The notes beneath the pieces are model-generated. The model was not told the origin of the DNA. It saw only the letters and a list, made by a program, of their open reading frames with translations, and did no database searches. A DNA stretch of 64,000 nucleotides from Aurelia coerulea (Eukaryota; Cnidaria; Scyphozoa; Semaeostomeae; Ulmaridae). Positions 1 through 11,199 of the stretch are shown piece after piece; positions within the stretch are counted from its first letter, which is position 1, and each line of letters begins with the position of its first letter. Both the position numbers and the translations under genes were made by a program. The DNA is taken from the NCBI GenBank assembly GCA_039566865.1, contig CM076945.1:7925501-7989500 (forward strand), read 5' to 3'.

Positions 1-282
1 ACTCCATTGATACAGTTCAATAAAATCTTGAGGGTGACGTGCGAAAATAGTTTCAGCAAGCAAACATGAATTTCTCTATTAATGAAACTAAAATGCCAGG
101 ATTTAATTACACTAAACGTATCGGGCATAACCCTACAATTTTTTATTGATACTGTTTCAATTTCCATTGTCCTTATCATTTAGCAGAAAACTCCAGGAAA
201 TCTAGCATCATTCTGTGTCTTTTCAGGTGTTTTACAGGCTAGATAATGTGCATGATTTGTTTCACTTTGTATTCCTTTTCAG

Positions 283-364
283 TATCTGTTCTACGTGATG
301 ATCTTAATGCAAAAATGGAGGCAATACGAAAGTTAAAAGACTCAACAGAAGGAAAAGTTGAAAA
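283..364 (+). CDS. TRIP11: TRIP11 exon (last coiled-coil segment)
   Basis: An 82-base exon. The acceptor is a pyrimidine tract ending ttttcag at 276-282 and the donor is gtgtgt at 365. It begins with two bases of a split codon and ends with two (AA), which the first base (G) of the exon at 3081 completes as Lys. It encodes charged coiled-coil residues beginning SVLRDDLNAKMEAIRK and leads straight into the GRAB domain. Confidence 0.82.
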
Positions 365-3300
365 GTGTGTTTTTTTCACGTTTTATTTCTATTTCACCAT
401 GACTTTATGTAGTTATATCTGTCGTTTGAAATGGACGTTAAACTAGGGATCCCATGCCTGGATGCGGCATGCATAGTGGGCCTTAATTAGCTTGAAGTAG
501 CTAGAAATTCTTCCAGCCCACTTGAAATAAATTACTGAAAAAAACGTATCCTTATAAACCGTCCCCACCCGGTGAAACCACACATCTTCAACTCATTAGA
601 ATATCATAACTTGTGAAAGTTGACATGAAAGAATTATCGCATATAAACGTTCATATTCAGTTTTGAATCTTACCAAAGACTTCACTTTCAGAAAATAGAT
701 CTTATATTTTTGACGCCTTATTTTGGAAAAGAAGTTACAGATCCTGCAAGCCAAGTTGTGGCCAAAGCTGGGAGTGGCAAGGAGTTGTCTAAATTAATAT
801 AGAAATTTGTTAGAATTTTTGTAAGTTTCTGGATTTGAAACTTTTATCCGTTCTATCCATATTTGCAAGGATTCTGGAAAAAATTGCTCATGATCAGCTG
901 ATCGACTATTTCAAAGAGAAGCAGTTGCTAAAAAAGAATCAGCATGCGTTTCGTAAGCTACACTCAACAATCACATCTCTAGTAAAGAGTACTGATGAAT
1001 GGCATAATAACATTGATTCTCAAAAGGTCAATATGGCGATGTTTTTGGATTTAAAAAAGGCCTTCGATACGGTGGATCACAAAATACTGCTCGAAAAACT
1101 TTCTAGGTATGGCGTGCAGGGTAAGGTGATTAGCTGGTTTCGATCCTACCTCACTGAACGACAGTTTTGCAGAATCAATGGTAAATGTTCTATGTCTTTG
1201 GGGGTAACCTGTGGCATTCCCCAGGGTTCCTGTCTAGGCCCCCTTCTCTTCATCATATACCTTAACGACTTTGAAGAATGTTTACAGTTTTCTTCGGCGA
1301 GCATGTATGCTGATGATACGCACACAACGATAGCCTCTGAAGATATTAACGAACTTGCCGAGATGATGCAGGAGGAGCTACAGAACATTTCTGAGTGGAT
1401 GAGGGTCAATAAATTAAGTGCCAATCCAAAAAAGACTGAGTTTATGCTTATCGGCCATCCACGTAGAATTAACAAAATTGAACCTCTGGCTCCATTGAAA
1501 CTTAATGGCACAGAAATAAAACGAGTGACAAAAACTAAATCACTAGGGGTTATTGTCGACGAGAATCTAAGTTGGAAGGAACACTTCAAATTTGAAAGGT
1601 AAAGTAGCAAGTGGTTTGTCTGCACTGAAAAAACTTAAAAACGTTCTTCCGCAATCTAAGCTATGTGAGGTTTACCAGAAAGTCACCTCCGATATGGGAA
1701 TGTCATCTGGGGTAGCCTGCCCAACACGAAGCTGCAAACGCTTCAGCGTCTACAGAACAGGGCCTTCTCCATTATTCAAAATGCTAGAATAAAGGACCCC
1801 TGGATCAATAATGGGCTGAACGTTGATCAAATCATCTATTTTGACAGATCTATCATGACACACAAAATAGTCAACAAGCAGTGCCCTGAGAGCCTCTGGA
1901 ACAAGTATAGTCAGAGGAATGAAATTTCTAGGTATAACACAAGAAACAATAGAAATCTCGACATCCCAAAGTTTAAACTTGAGTGTACAAAAAAAAGTTT
2001 CCACCTTTCCGGGCTTAAAGCTTGGAATGAAATACCAATCGAAATAAGGGAAATCCCCTCGCTCTATCAGTTTTTGAAAACGCATTTAAAACAGTTTAAA
2101 ACACGACTCCCAGGAAGATCAGATCTCAGCCTGGATCCAATCCTAGCTAATACCAAATTTTAAATTTTGTTTTTCATTTTTCATTTAAAACAAACTTGTA
2201 ACTTTTGTAGTTTAATTTTGTACTGATGGGATATCGTGTAAAAATATGAATTAATAAAAAAAAAAAAAAAAAAAAAAATAAAAAAAACGTTTCAATGATA
2301 TTTACCGTTAGCAACTACTACCGTACCAACTTATGCTATACATTGTTAAGGAAAGGAGAGATTCTGCATCTTATTTCTTGTTAGGTTTGCTATGATGCAA
2401 TTTTGTTAAATTTCGCACCATTAATGACGAACCTGTTACTTGGCTACTTCCATACGCTAGAAAACAAAAACCCCTGTTTCATTTCTTAGAAGATTTACCT
2501 TTCGACCATTTTTGTCCAATTTCAGGCCTTTAATGAAGAACCTGTTACTTGGATACTTCCATACGCTAGAAAACAAAAACCCCTATTTCATTTCTTAGAA
2601 GATTTACCTTTCGACCATTTTTGTCAAATTTCAGGCCATTAATGAAGAACCTGTTACTTGGATACTTCCATACGCTAGAAAACAAAAACCCCTGTCTCAT
2701 TTCTTAGAAGATTTACCTTTCGACCATTTTTGTCAAATTTCAGGCCATTAATGAAGAACCTGTTACTTGGCTACTTCCATACGCTAGAAAACAAAAACCC
2801 CTGTTTCATTTCTTAGAAGATTTACCTTTCGACCATTTTTTTTTTGTCAAATTGCAGGCCATTAATGAAGAACCTGTTACGTGGCTACTTCCATACGCTA
2901 GAAAACAAAAACCCCTGTTTCATTTCTTAGAAGATTTACCTTTCGACCATTTTTTTTTTGTCAAATTGCAGGCCATTAATGAAGAACCTGTTACTTGGCT
3001 ACTTCCATACGCTAGAAAACAAAAACCCCTCTTTCATTTCTTAGAAGATTTACCTTTCGACCATTTTTGTCAAATTTCAGGCCATTAATGAAGAACCTGT
3101 TACTTGGATACTTCCATACGCCAGAAAACAAGCGACCAGAAGTTGTTCGAGTTCTTGGGAATTTGATTGGCTTTTCTCAAGATGAAATAAGCCAGGTTGG
3201 CAGTGGTGCTCCCCCAGTGGCCCGCACATGGGTATCTCAGTTAAACCCATTTGGTGGGCCTCCCAAAAGTAACCTTGCAGTAGTTAAGAGACAAGACTCG

Positions 3301-4872
3301 AGCGTAGCTTCCTCTTTATCAAAAGTAGGTATATCAGCTTCATGTGTTGCAGCATGAATTCCAGATTTCTAAAAAGCTTGTTGTATAATTCTAAGACTAC
3401 CTTAAAAGCTCTATTAAGCCCCCTCTCTATTAAGCCTCCCCCCCCCCCCACTTATATCAAATTCCAGAGGTTATCGAAGATTCTCCATTTATTGAGCTAA
3501 ATAAGTTTGCATGTTAATTTCCATGTGTTTTGAGATAAAATTTTGTCGAATTCATGTATTTAACTCATAAAATTGTATGTTTAAACCGCGAAATGTGGTG
3601 CAAAATTGACTAAAAAGTGTCCAAAATTAAATAAGACCCCGGGGGCTTGATAGAGCTTTTACGGTATTTCTTTAAACTGAATGGCTTGCAAGAAACTATA
3701 TCTACCTCGCTATATTTGCTTGTTTTTTAGCTAATTTTATTCTGCCGTTGGATTTCTCTGAAATCTTGAATATTTTTCGAAATGACAGCGTATTTTATAT
3801 TTCAACTCGTTTGAGGATGTGACATCGTCAAATTTCTAAATTGTAGACCAGAAGAGTGGAAAACTTGTGCTTCATACCATATTGTAAACATTCATAAACT
3901 ATGGTTTTCTTACAAATTAAAGTCCGTCTTGAATTAGATGTCACCTGAAATTTGCGATAACGCGAAATTCCTATGCAAAACACTGATATTTTTGTTATTC
4001 GCGGGCATTTGCAGGTGACATCTAATTTGAGACAGACTATAGTCCATGTTTCCTCAACAAGTTTCGAAACTGTCCTCTTACTATAAGATCTCTGTTGAGC
4101 TTCCTTCCTCGTACATTCTTACTTTAATAACTCCCTCTCCTTTTTTTTCAGTCTTTCTCGGAAATGTTCGTCAGTTTCTTGGAAGAAGAATCAACAGGGA
4201 ACAAAGCAAATCGTCAAACAACCAATCAGCTTACATCATTATTGATGGAGCCACCGAAATCATTCTCAACGCCAATGACTGACAAATCATCGACCAGCCA
4301 ATCACGTGATAGCATTGCTGGAACGTCAATCATTGCAAATCCGTTGTTGGTCACACCACAGGAGGCTAGAGCTATTCATTCAAATGCATTTAAGACAAAT
4401 TTACCGCGTTTACCATCTAGTGGGTAAGTTTGATTTTGCAGGCAGGTATTTTTAGTTTCACTTAATGACCCATTGTGAACCATGATTTTAGGTGGACCCA
4501 AAATCGACTTTTATTAGCCTCACTTCACAATGACCCTCAAGTTATCCTCATCTCATTGAGTTGAGTTGAATTGTTGTTGTTATTGTTGTTGTTGTTGTTG
4601 TTGTCGCTGCACTGAGGGCCTTATAACCATAGAGCTGTAAAACCGGACAAAAATGTTAATCTGCGATAAGTTTTGTCGCAACATCATGTGCTGATCAGAA
4701 TATTAGTGAATATAACCCAAATGTGACGATAAAGATCGGTTTTTCACTCCAATATTTTACTTTCTTTTCCAGATCGACGTCAACGCCATTATTTCCAGCA
4801 CCAGGTCAAGAGATTCCACGAGTGCACACTTCTACTGCGAACTCTGCCTTAAGGACTATGTTAGCTAAGTAG
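283..4872 (+). CDS. TRIP11: TRIP11 / GMAP-210 golgin, C-terminal four exons
   Basis: This is the 3' end of the gene for a cis-Golgi coiled-coil tether. Known for the family: the GRAB domain binds GTP-loaded ARF1 and anchors the C-terminus on Golgi membrane while the N-terminus captures small curved vesicles. Seen here: four exons, 283-364, 3081-3324, 4152-4423 and 4773-4872, joined by GT-AG introns with matching phases. Together they read a short coiled coil (RKLKDSTEGKVEK), the GRAB core (MKNLLLGYFHTPENKR, then VLGNLIGFSQDEI), a Pro/Ser-rich stretch, the conserved SFSEMFVSFLEEES motif and a Ser/Thr-rich tail ending MLAK-stop. The family is about 2000 residues, so the long upstream coiled coil lies left of the window. 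The order coiled coil, GRAB, then SFSE motif is that of TRIP11 and not of GRIP-domain golgins. The region is not frameshifted. I saw no clear AATAAA soon after the stop. Confidence 0.88.
828..2280 (+). pseudogene. 5'-truncated LINE retrotransposon, reverse transcriptase fragment
   Basis: Lies in the TRIP11 intron, same strand. The main open stretch (835-1602) starts at the SVLSIFARILEKI region at the N-terminal edge of the RT domain, then shows the first catalytic Asp (FLDLKKAFDTVDHKI), GIPQGSCLGPLLFIIYLNDF and the YADDT box with two catalytic Asp. A frame change near 1595 and another near 1690 separate the thumb and C-terminal parts (C-terminal piece 1855-2163: GLKAWNEIPIEIREIPS). The copy ends in an A-rich tail of about 25 bases (2257-2287). 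No endonuclease domain is present, as expected for truncated reverse transcription. It resembles the CR1/Jockey group of non-LTR elements; the exact clade is not settled. Dead copy. Confidence 0.9.
2410..3140 (+). repeat. TRIP11: Seven-copy tandem array of the GRAB-exon 5' end with its splice acceptor
   Basis: Units with the same core (CCATTAATGAAGAACCTG) start at 2418, 2527, 2636, 2745, 2859, 2973 and 3082, a period of 109 bases, or 114 where the T-tract is expanded. Each unit holds about 60 bases of exon-like sequence and about 50 of intron ending in a pyrimidine tract and cag. Copies two to six keep an acceptor AG and reading frame but run into a stop after ...TLENKNPCFIS. Copy one has lost the AG (tttcgca). 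The last copy is the working exon. Confidence 0.93.
3081..3324 (+). CDS. TRIP11: TRIP11 GRAB-domain exon
   Basis: Acceptor caaatttcag ends at 3080; donor gtaggt starts at 3325. The exon is one base plus 81 codons and ends in phase 0. It opens PLMKNLLLGYFHTPENKR, continues VVRVLGNLIGFSQDEIS (the hydrophobic helices expected of a GRAB domain) and then becomes Gly/Pro/Ser-rich (NPFGGPPK). Reading on past the donor meets a stop at 3355. The first ~60 bases of this exon and its acceptor are copied six more times immediately upstream; only this last copy continues into the full domain. Confidence 0.87.
3664..3915 (+). repeat. Old fragment of the Mutator-like MITE family
   Basis: Sequence such as tgccgttggatttctctgaa, then gaggatgtgacatcgtcaaa, then taccatattgtaaacattc follows the interior of the elements at 26999, 40013 and 52179 in the same order. 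Both terminal inverted repeats are missing, so this is a diverged, truncated copy in the TRIP11 intron. Confidence 0.7.
3922..4042. repeat. Short palindromic MITE
   Basis: Ends are inverted copies: gtccgtcttgaattagatgt on the left and acatctaatttgagacagac on the right, with a second inverted stretch (gcgataacgcgaa / ttcgcgggc) nearer the middle. A relative lies at about 63280-63400 (agatgccacgcgaaaatg ... gtgacatctaatttgtgatg). Confidence 0.75.
4152..4423 (+). CDS. TRIP11: TRIP11 penultimate coding exon
   Basis: A long T-tract and cag end at 4151. The exon starts in phase 0 with SFSEMFVSFLEEES, a motif I recognise from the C-terminus of vertebrate GMAP-210. The rest is Ser/Thr/Asn-rich (TSQSRDSIAGTSII) and looks unstructured. 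The donor gtaagt starts at 4424, leaving GG to be completed by the A at 4773 as Gly. Confidence 0.85.
4480..4632 (+). repeat. Dispersed repeat with (GTT)n microsatellite
   Basis: A unit reading tcacaatgaccctcaagtta ... (GTT)n ... cgctgcactgagggccttat in the last TRIP11 intron. The same order recurs at about 47460-47570 (ataaggaccctcaacttacg ... gttgttgttg ... agtcaagggccttatgg). A reverse-oriented trace with (CAA)n is at about 6240-6310. A SINE-like or MITE-like dispersed repeat is likely; no pol III boxes were confirmed. Confidence 0.6.
4773..4872 (+). CDS. TRIP11: TRIP11 terminal coding exon
   Basis: The acceptor cttttccag ends at 4772. The exon encodes a short Ser/Thr/Pro tail (STSTPLFPAPGQEIPRV...) ending LRTMLAK and a TAG stop at 4870-4872. 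The phase matches the preceding exon exactly, which supports the boundary. The 3' untranslated region must begin at 4873, but its end could not be placed. Confidence 0.82.
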
Positions 4873-7079
4873 TTCAATTTCAAATTCGCTATAGTATCAT
4901 AAAGGAGATGCAGTAAACATGTCAATTGATAAATCAGTTGGCTCTCAATGAGGGAGAAGCCGGTAAATGTGTTTTCGCTTCCTGTGATCATGCCTTAACA
5001 GCTGTTCACAATGCGGATAGCTATGCTCGCTACGTTCACTCATCGCTTGCCTCATTCTCGGTATGTTCACTATGTTTACCATTTATTCACTGTGTGAACT
5101 TCGCAGTTCGCTAGAGGAGCATCGCCCTAAATGGTCAGCTAACGTTTTTCATCATATCTGACCGCGCTGCAAAAACTTCGTTTCAAAAGGAGTTCGGGCC
5201 TGGATTTTGCAGGAAAGTGCGTTAAAATTATTCGCTGATGCCAGTTCTGAGATTTTGTCTTGTTGTTTTCGTTTTGTACCGCCTATCCTTGTCCTGAAGG
5301 ATGTTTTTAAAACACTTACCTGAAATGGATAAAGGTGAGAGTATTTTATGTCCTTGTTGTTTTCCAAGCCCAATATTTGTTTTCTTCGCGTTGCCTCAGG
5401 ATTTTGTATAAAGTACAACTAAAGTTTGTTTTCAGGCAACTCCAACCCTCCAAAGGTTATTTTTGAAGAAAAATCTCAGAAATCTACATTGAATGTAAAT
5501 GCCGGGGGCTTTATTTCGGTTGTGGTCAGACTGGCCTACCTGCGCCCCTATTGGTCAGCCTGTTAATTCTGACTTCCCTTACTGACCCCCCTGTCAACCA
5601 CACTGTTAGAAGTCATAAGGTTAAAGTCATAATCCTCAAGATAATGGTAAAATTATGAATCTTGATTTTTTGTCAATTACTGCCTTGTTGATTTCATTTG
5701 TGTAAGGTTTCATTCACGAACCAACTTCTTGTTGTAGTCAATTTCATTATTTTATCTATCAACAATTTGAAATGTAACCATATCAATTCATGCTTCTTTT
5801 GCAAACCCCTCCTCCCTTTGCTTCATTTTCAAAAATATCCTGTAGACCTCCTTATTCCTTCCCCCGGCACTCACAGTTTAATAATCCTGCTTAGGTTTGC
5901 TGCGACGAGATAAGTTCAACCAGGTAACTGCGAAGGCATTTGAACCTCGTACAAGCCATGAAGACGCAGCTTGGTATCGCCCATAATGACATATGCATAT
6001 CTCTTAGGATACACTCTAAAATGGTTGAATAGAACAAGTTATATCTTTGTTTCACGTTCACGAAAATATTACTGTCGCGCGGACTCCCAGAACAAAGAAA
6101 TTACTTATGCCACTCCACTCCATAAACACACCCATTTTCTATCTAAAAATGAGAAAGTGTCGTTGTAACTTTATGGTGTAAAGCCAACAGAGTAAACAAC
6201 AGTTGTTGCTATTCCGCCATGACAACTTCAATAACACACAACAAGGGCCTGGTCCCAGTCCTAAATATATAGTAACAGCAACAACAATAATGACAACAAC
6301 AACAACACAACATAAAGGTTCTAAAGAAGATATATCTCTGTGTGTAGGGATTTTGTGCATTTTTCTAGGCTCTGCATAGTTTTTACGGTACAATCAGGAA
6401 CTTCGCTTTATTCAAAAGCATATATCGTAAATGTTAAATATTAGCTGGCTGTATGGAGTTGATTTGCTGCTCTCTGAATTTACATTAGTCTACCAATTTT
6501 TAACTCAGCAAAGTGTGTGAGTTGCACACATTTATGTAAAGAACCAACCCTACTGAACATGTTAATTGAAAATAGAAACTGGAATGCGTTATTCAAATGC
6601 TAATTATATAATATTATATTTCTATAGATTATAGTGTACATGATAAGAAACATGGGGATTATGAAGTCAGACTTTAGTGTGAAGTTTTGAGGTACAATTT
6701 CTGCTTTGAAAATACAGTTGATACTATGACATTAACTTAAACTGAAAAGGCTCCTAGTTGTAAAAAATATGTGAAATTTGTGAAAACGGGACCATATGCT
6801 CCTTTCTTTCCACCCTCTCCCCCAACTCTGATTAGTAACAGCTCCGATAGCTGAGGCTATCCTGGGTTCTGTGTCATGCAAGAATTACTCCCGTTACTTA
6901 GCTCTTTAGCGCACTATCTTATTTCTTAAATTTCGGAATGATTTTTGGTATAAAAAGAAGACTAGGTAAATGGCACCGTGATGGCGTTCTAGCGTAGCAA
7001 TTTGCAAGTTTCGAAGACTTCAAGTGGGTTTGCCTTTGCAATATAAACAAATTTCTACAAACGGTTTGTGCATAGAATC
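4873..7079. other. Intergenic, no gene seen
   Basis: TRIP11 3' flank. Short open frames here (for example 4926-5114 and 5152-5418) have no splice support, family resemblance or biased composition. The stretch carries A/T-rich sequence, a (CAA)n tract near 6281-6312 and no tRNA or rRNA signature. Confidence 0.6.
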
Positions 7080-7470
7080 ATAAAGGCGGCCGCAGTTTAA
7101 CATGTTTTGCGCAAATAATAACATGTTTTATCTATCTTTTACCGTGGCTGATTTGGAAAATATGCCGCTATTTTCGAAAAACGCGGCAAAAATTGCGGTG
7201 AAATGTGCGGCCGCACGTTATAAAACGCGGCCCCACATTGTAACATGCGGCCGCACGTTGCAAGATGTGGCCGCATATATAATCTTAATAGTTTGTAGTT
7301 TTAGTCCGCAGTTTATACATGTGGTCGGTATTTCATCAAGTTGGGGCATATAAGATACGGCAAAAATGGCGGTAAAATGTGCGGCAACACATTATAAAGT
7401 GCGGCCGCATCATAAAATGTGCGGCCACATTTTACAATGTGTGGCCGCATACTTTACCGCCAATTTTGCC
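7080..7470. repeat. NotI-site-rich repeat, block 1
   Basis: The 8-base palindrome GCGGCCGC occurs at 7086, 7207, 7247 and 7401 in otherwise AT-rich DNA. Around it are variants of 'aaatgtgcggccgcacgtta' and 'aacgcggcaaaaattgcgg'. The piece at 7145-7172 (ccgtggctgatttggaaaat) is the reverse complement of the end of block 2 near 8306-8330, so the two blocks belong to one repeat family in opposite orientation. Confidence 0.85.
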
Positions 7471-8021
7471 GAGTTTTGTCGATCCAATTTTCAGTTTCCC
7501 GCCGGTAATCTTAAACTGCTTGCAGAAACGCTACACGCAGTTCTTTGGGCAAATTTTGAAATGTAATAAACTTCACAATCCCAATCAAATGCATAGGTAA
7601 AAGCCGACGGGTGTAGCCGAATGGGACCTTCAGTGATCAGTATAATACAAAATTTCTATGAAAAGAAAATTACTTCTGCAGGACTTAAGAGATTGCTTGC
7701 AAACAACACCATGATTTCTGTCAGAACGTCTTTAAGATTTCCAGGCAGAAATATGCATATGTCCCCCATCTATGGAAACAATGAACAAACGTATGTACTC
7801 GGTTAATTTAGCAAGGCAATGACATCAAAATTATGTTCTATCAAACATCAGGCAGGGGTTCCCTCCCTTTCACAAATGCTTTCTGCCTGCTCTCAGGCTT
7901 TTTATATTTCTTTAAAAAGGCACAGCTCCATAGAACGCACTTTATAAATTACTGATTGCACAACACAAGGAAATACCTTCTCTGAGGTACTTTGCAGACC
8001 ACGAGGAACAAATTCTTCGTT

Positions 8022-8332
8022 GAAAAGTGCGGCCGCATTTTTACAAAAACGCGGCTAAAATCACGGTAAAACATGCGGCCGCATGTTACAATGTGGGGCC
8101 GCGTTTTATAACATGCGGCCGCACATTTCACCGTAATTTTTGCCGCGTTTTTCGAAAATGGCGGCATATTTTACAAACTATGAACATTATATATGCGGCC
8201 GCATCTTGCAACGTGCGGCCGCATGTTACAAGATTCGGCCGCGTTTTAAAACATGCGGCCGCACATTTTACCGCCATTTTTGCCGCGTTTTTCGAAAATG
8301 GCGGCATATTTTCCAAATCAGCCACGGTAGGT
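8022..8332. repeat. NotI-site-rich repeat, block 2
   Basis: GCGGCCGC at 8029, 8075, 8115, 8195, 8215 and 8255. Inside the block a ~125-base segment ending 'tgccgcgtttttcgaaaatg' is present twice (to about 8165 and about 8305). Many inverted words (acatgcggccgcatgt) could fold back. This is a non-coding repeat; short frames such as 8027-8341 are a by-product of the repeat. Confidence 0.85.
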
Positions 8333-8687
8333 GCTCAGTGAAGTAATGCCTGCATGTATGAGGCCCAGGCAGTCTACTGAATAGATCAAGCACCCGGGGA
8401 TGTACCTGTAAGGGCGGACGGCGGACTGGCCAATCGGGCTACCAGGCTGGATCCAGAAGAGCCCACGTCAGCAAGGGCTCCTCTGGGCCCCTCTCTATGT
8501 CTGAAAAAAATTTTCGGATAGCTAATTCTGGATTAACTTTAGAAATTGGCTTCAGGAATTTGCAACTATAGAAATAGACAAAATTGGAGCAGCTCGGGCC
8601 TAAAGAGGTGCGAGGAGCATGCATAAAAACGCGGCCCTTGACCTCAGGCCTCTGGTACCCAGGGTACTGACCTCACTTCTCACTAAA

Positions 8688-8940
8688 TGTGTATACACCG
8701 TTCCCGTTACTACGCAAGAAGGACATTTTCCCTTGACCTGAAAAAATGCAAATGTTTGCTTTTTGGGTGCAATTCTTACTCACACAGTAACGTGTACGGT
8801 GTACACCGTTCCCACTACAACACGAAAAGGACATTTTCCCTTGGCCAAAAAAAAAATTGCAAATTTTTTGCTTTTTGGTGGATAACTTTTTACAGTTGCT
8901 CGTGTTGTAGACGGGGCGGGGGGGGGGGGGGGATTTTTTC
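8688..8940. repeat. Two-copy tandem repeat followed by a poly-G run
   Basis: Two units of about 120 bases beginning 'gtgtatacaccgttcccgtt' and 'ggtgtacaccgttcccacta' share 'aaggacattttcccttg' and 'tttgctttttgg'. They are followed by a run of about 14 G near 8919. No coding function is apparent. Confidence 0.75.
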
Positions 8941-9312
8941 AATCAGAATGCCTTTGGATATGTCGGCTTCCTTTGAACTAAACAAGAAGAAAAGATGTCA
9001 CGCAAATGGAGAAAGGATCGGTGTCCAAAGAAGTTGATAGTTTGCTGCAGTTTATTGATGATAAGTGGTTGCTTTCTCCAAATAAACCCACCAGGTATGT
9101 GTTGAATGAGGCGTGGATTTGATTTCTGAGATTTCTCTGAAAGATTTAGGCACTGGAAGTTGGAAACTAAGCGAAAACAAAACTGTCGCTGTGACATCGG
9201 GCCTAAGAAAGCTACATTCCTTGTCTCTTTTTGCTCGGTCCTTTCTTCCATTTTTACTTTTCATTGCCTTGTTCCCTTGTGTTCTCTCAACAAAAAATAT
9301 TCATTTCACAAG

Positions 9313-9421
9313 TAACCAACCTCGTCCCCAGGGCCTTTTGTCATATTGGGACGGAGACGAAAAGGAACGAAAAGTTTTCGTCTCCGTCCCAATATGACAA
9401 AAGGCCCTGGGGACGAGGTTG
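9313..9421. repeat. Near-perfect hairpin repeat
   Basis: Left arm begins cctcgtccccagggcctttt and continues into tcatattgggacggagacga; the right arm is its reverse complement ending aaaaggccctggggacgagg. Arms are about 50 bases with a spacer of about ten. A foldback MITE is likely. Confidence 0.88.
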
Positions 9422-9884
9422 ACAAGTAACATGTTGGAAAGGCGTACGGAAGAAACCCACGATATAGTGAAAAAAGGGAAAATATTAACTTTTCAATGAA
9501 AAACTTTTGGAATAAAACATTTTTTTAAATTAACTGTAAGATGGGCTTCCTGTGTCCACACTGCAGTAGTTGAAGTGATGGAAAATGTCGCCTTAGCTGA
9601 ACTGTTCTATCAGTTGAACAACTACATTGTGGATCTATAATTCCGTTTGGGCTTAGTTTGATTTTCAGACAGTTTGAAGCGTGACAATTGGTTTGGAAGG
9701 ATGCTTGTGTTCCTATTTTTACGTCACAAACATTTCGCAATCACTGGATCCAGTCTCTTTCTTTGCGCGGTAATTTTTATTATCTCCCTAACTTTCAGGG
9801 GCTTTTAGGGGCACTTATTGCCAACATATCGCGTTTTTGGGTGATTTTATCGATTTCAGCGGTAAATGAATGTCCATAGTACTA

Positions 9885-10891
9885 TCGGGTGTCCCAAAAA
9901 AATGTATACAGATTTGATTGACTCCAGCGATCTAAATTTGGCGTTAATCAATGGCTAATCACTCTCAAAATGTTCCTCGATAGTTGACTTGAACATAGAT
10001 ACCTCGTTTGTTGGTATTGGTGCTTTGAGAGCAGAAATATCGACCTTGAAAGCTCAAATTTGCGTGCTATTGCAAACCAGAGAGCTTTGGCCTTTTGGCC
10101 TAAGCAAATTCCTGAAGCACATCGAAATTAAGAACTGAAATTAATGAAAAATCAAAAAATTTCTCAATGAGTGACTGGGGGGTGACTTCTGGAAAACAGA
10201 ATAACACAAGAGCTAATATTGTTCAAATTTTGTCAACACTTTCGTGGATTTATACGCTGGACCTAAGGAAATTACTTAGGCCAAAAGGCTAAAGCTCTGG
10301 TTTGCAGGAAGAGACAAATTTGAGCTTTCAAGATTAACATGTCTGCTCTCAAAGTACCAATATCAACAAATGAGGTATCTATGTGTCTATGTTCAAATTA
10401 ACTACCTTAGTCCCTTCAAATTTCGCCTGCCGTCAATTTTGGCTTCATTTAATTTTCGCCCCTTTAATTTTCGCCCCCCGTGTGCAGAAGCTTCGCTCCC
10501 TTTAATTTTCGCCCCCCTTGGTTTGGATTGATATGACATTATTTGGATGGATATGGCCCCAAGGAAGAGAACACAGTGGAACTAGAACAACAAAATCACC
10601 CCTCAGACACAGGAGAGGACAATATCATTGTTATCGACGAGTAATGCATGTCTTGTATATCGTATTACAATCAAAACTAAAGTTCTTTCATAGAAAATAG
10701 ATTTGTTCGCTTCCTCTAATTTTCTTTCCCTCTAATTTTGGCCCCCCCCCCAATATTTCCACAATTCGCCCCCCTGGATTTGAAGGGAATAAGGTATCAA
10801 GGAACATTTCTAGAGTGATTAGACATCGATTGAAGCTAAATTCACAGTCCGAGAGTCAACCAAATCCGTACGCATTCTTTGGGACACCCGG
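9885..10891. mobile_element. Mariner-like non-autonomous element, long inverted arms
   Basis: Terminal sequence CGGGTGTCCCAAAAAAATG on the left is matched by a right end ctttgggacacccgg. TA dinucleotides at 9883-9884 and 10892-10893 fit a TA target duplication, as in Tc1/mariner elements. The arms match far inward: gaacatagatacctcgtttg (left) against the reverse complement near 10370-10400. No transposase frame is present. A related copy lies at 60524. Confidence 0.8.
10405..10797. mobile_element. Element nested in the mariner-like element
   Basis: It interrupts the right arm of the 9885-10891 element. Its ends are inverted: ttagtcccttcaaatttcgc at the left and tttgaagggaataagg at the right. 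The interior repeats 'ttaattttcgccccccg' several times. The frame at 10518-10700 is not supported as a gene. Confidence 0.65.
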
Positions 10892-11199
10892 TATTTTTCG
10901 AGAATAACGATATAGCCGTTCAAGAGTTTTTGAATAAAGTCCCTCACTGTTGAACTCGGAGATTTACAAAGCTATTACTGATTTTAAATCGGTTTGGGGT
11001 GCATAATCAACGGATACCATTCTCCTTCTCCATGTTCGGTTTCAAATTGTATCATTTAAAGTTCACCGACATGAAACAAAGATTTGACAGCGTTCCACCT
11101 TTATTTAAATCATCTGCATCGAAAATGTTACTGTGTAGAAAGTCATTACCAAGAACCAAGGAAACTCCGTAGGAAACGCTGGATTAGAACAAAAATTGC

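Noticed and set aside
1146..1625. Minus-strand 159-codon frame
   Set aside because: Antisense shadow of the LINE reverse transcriptase.
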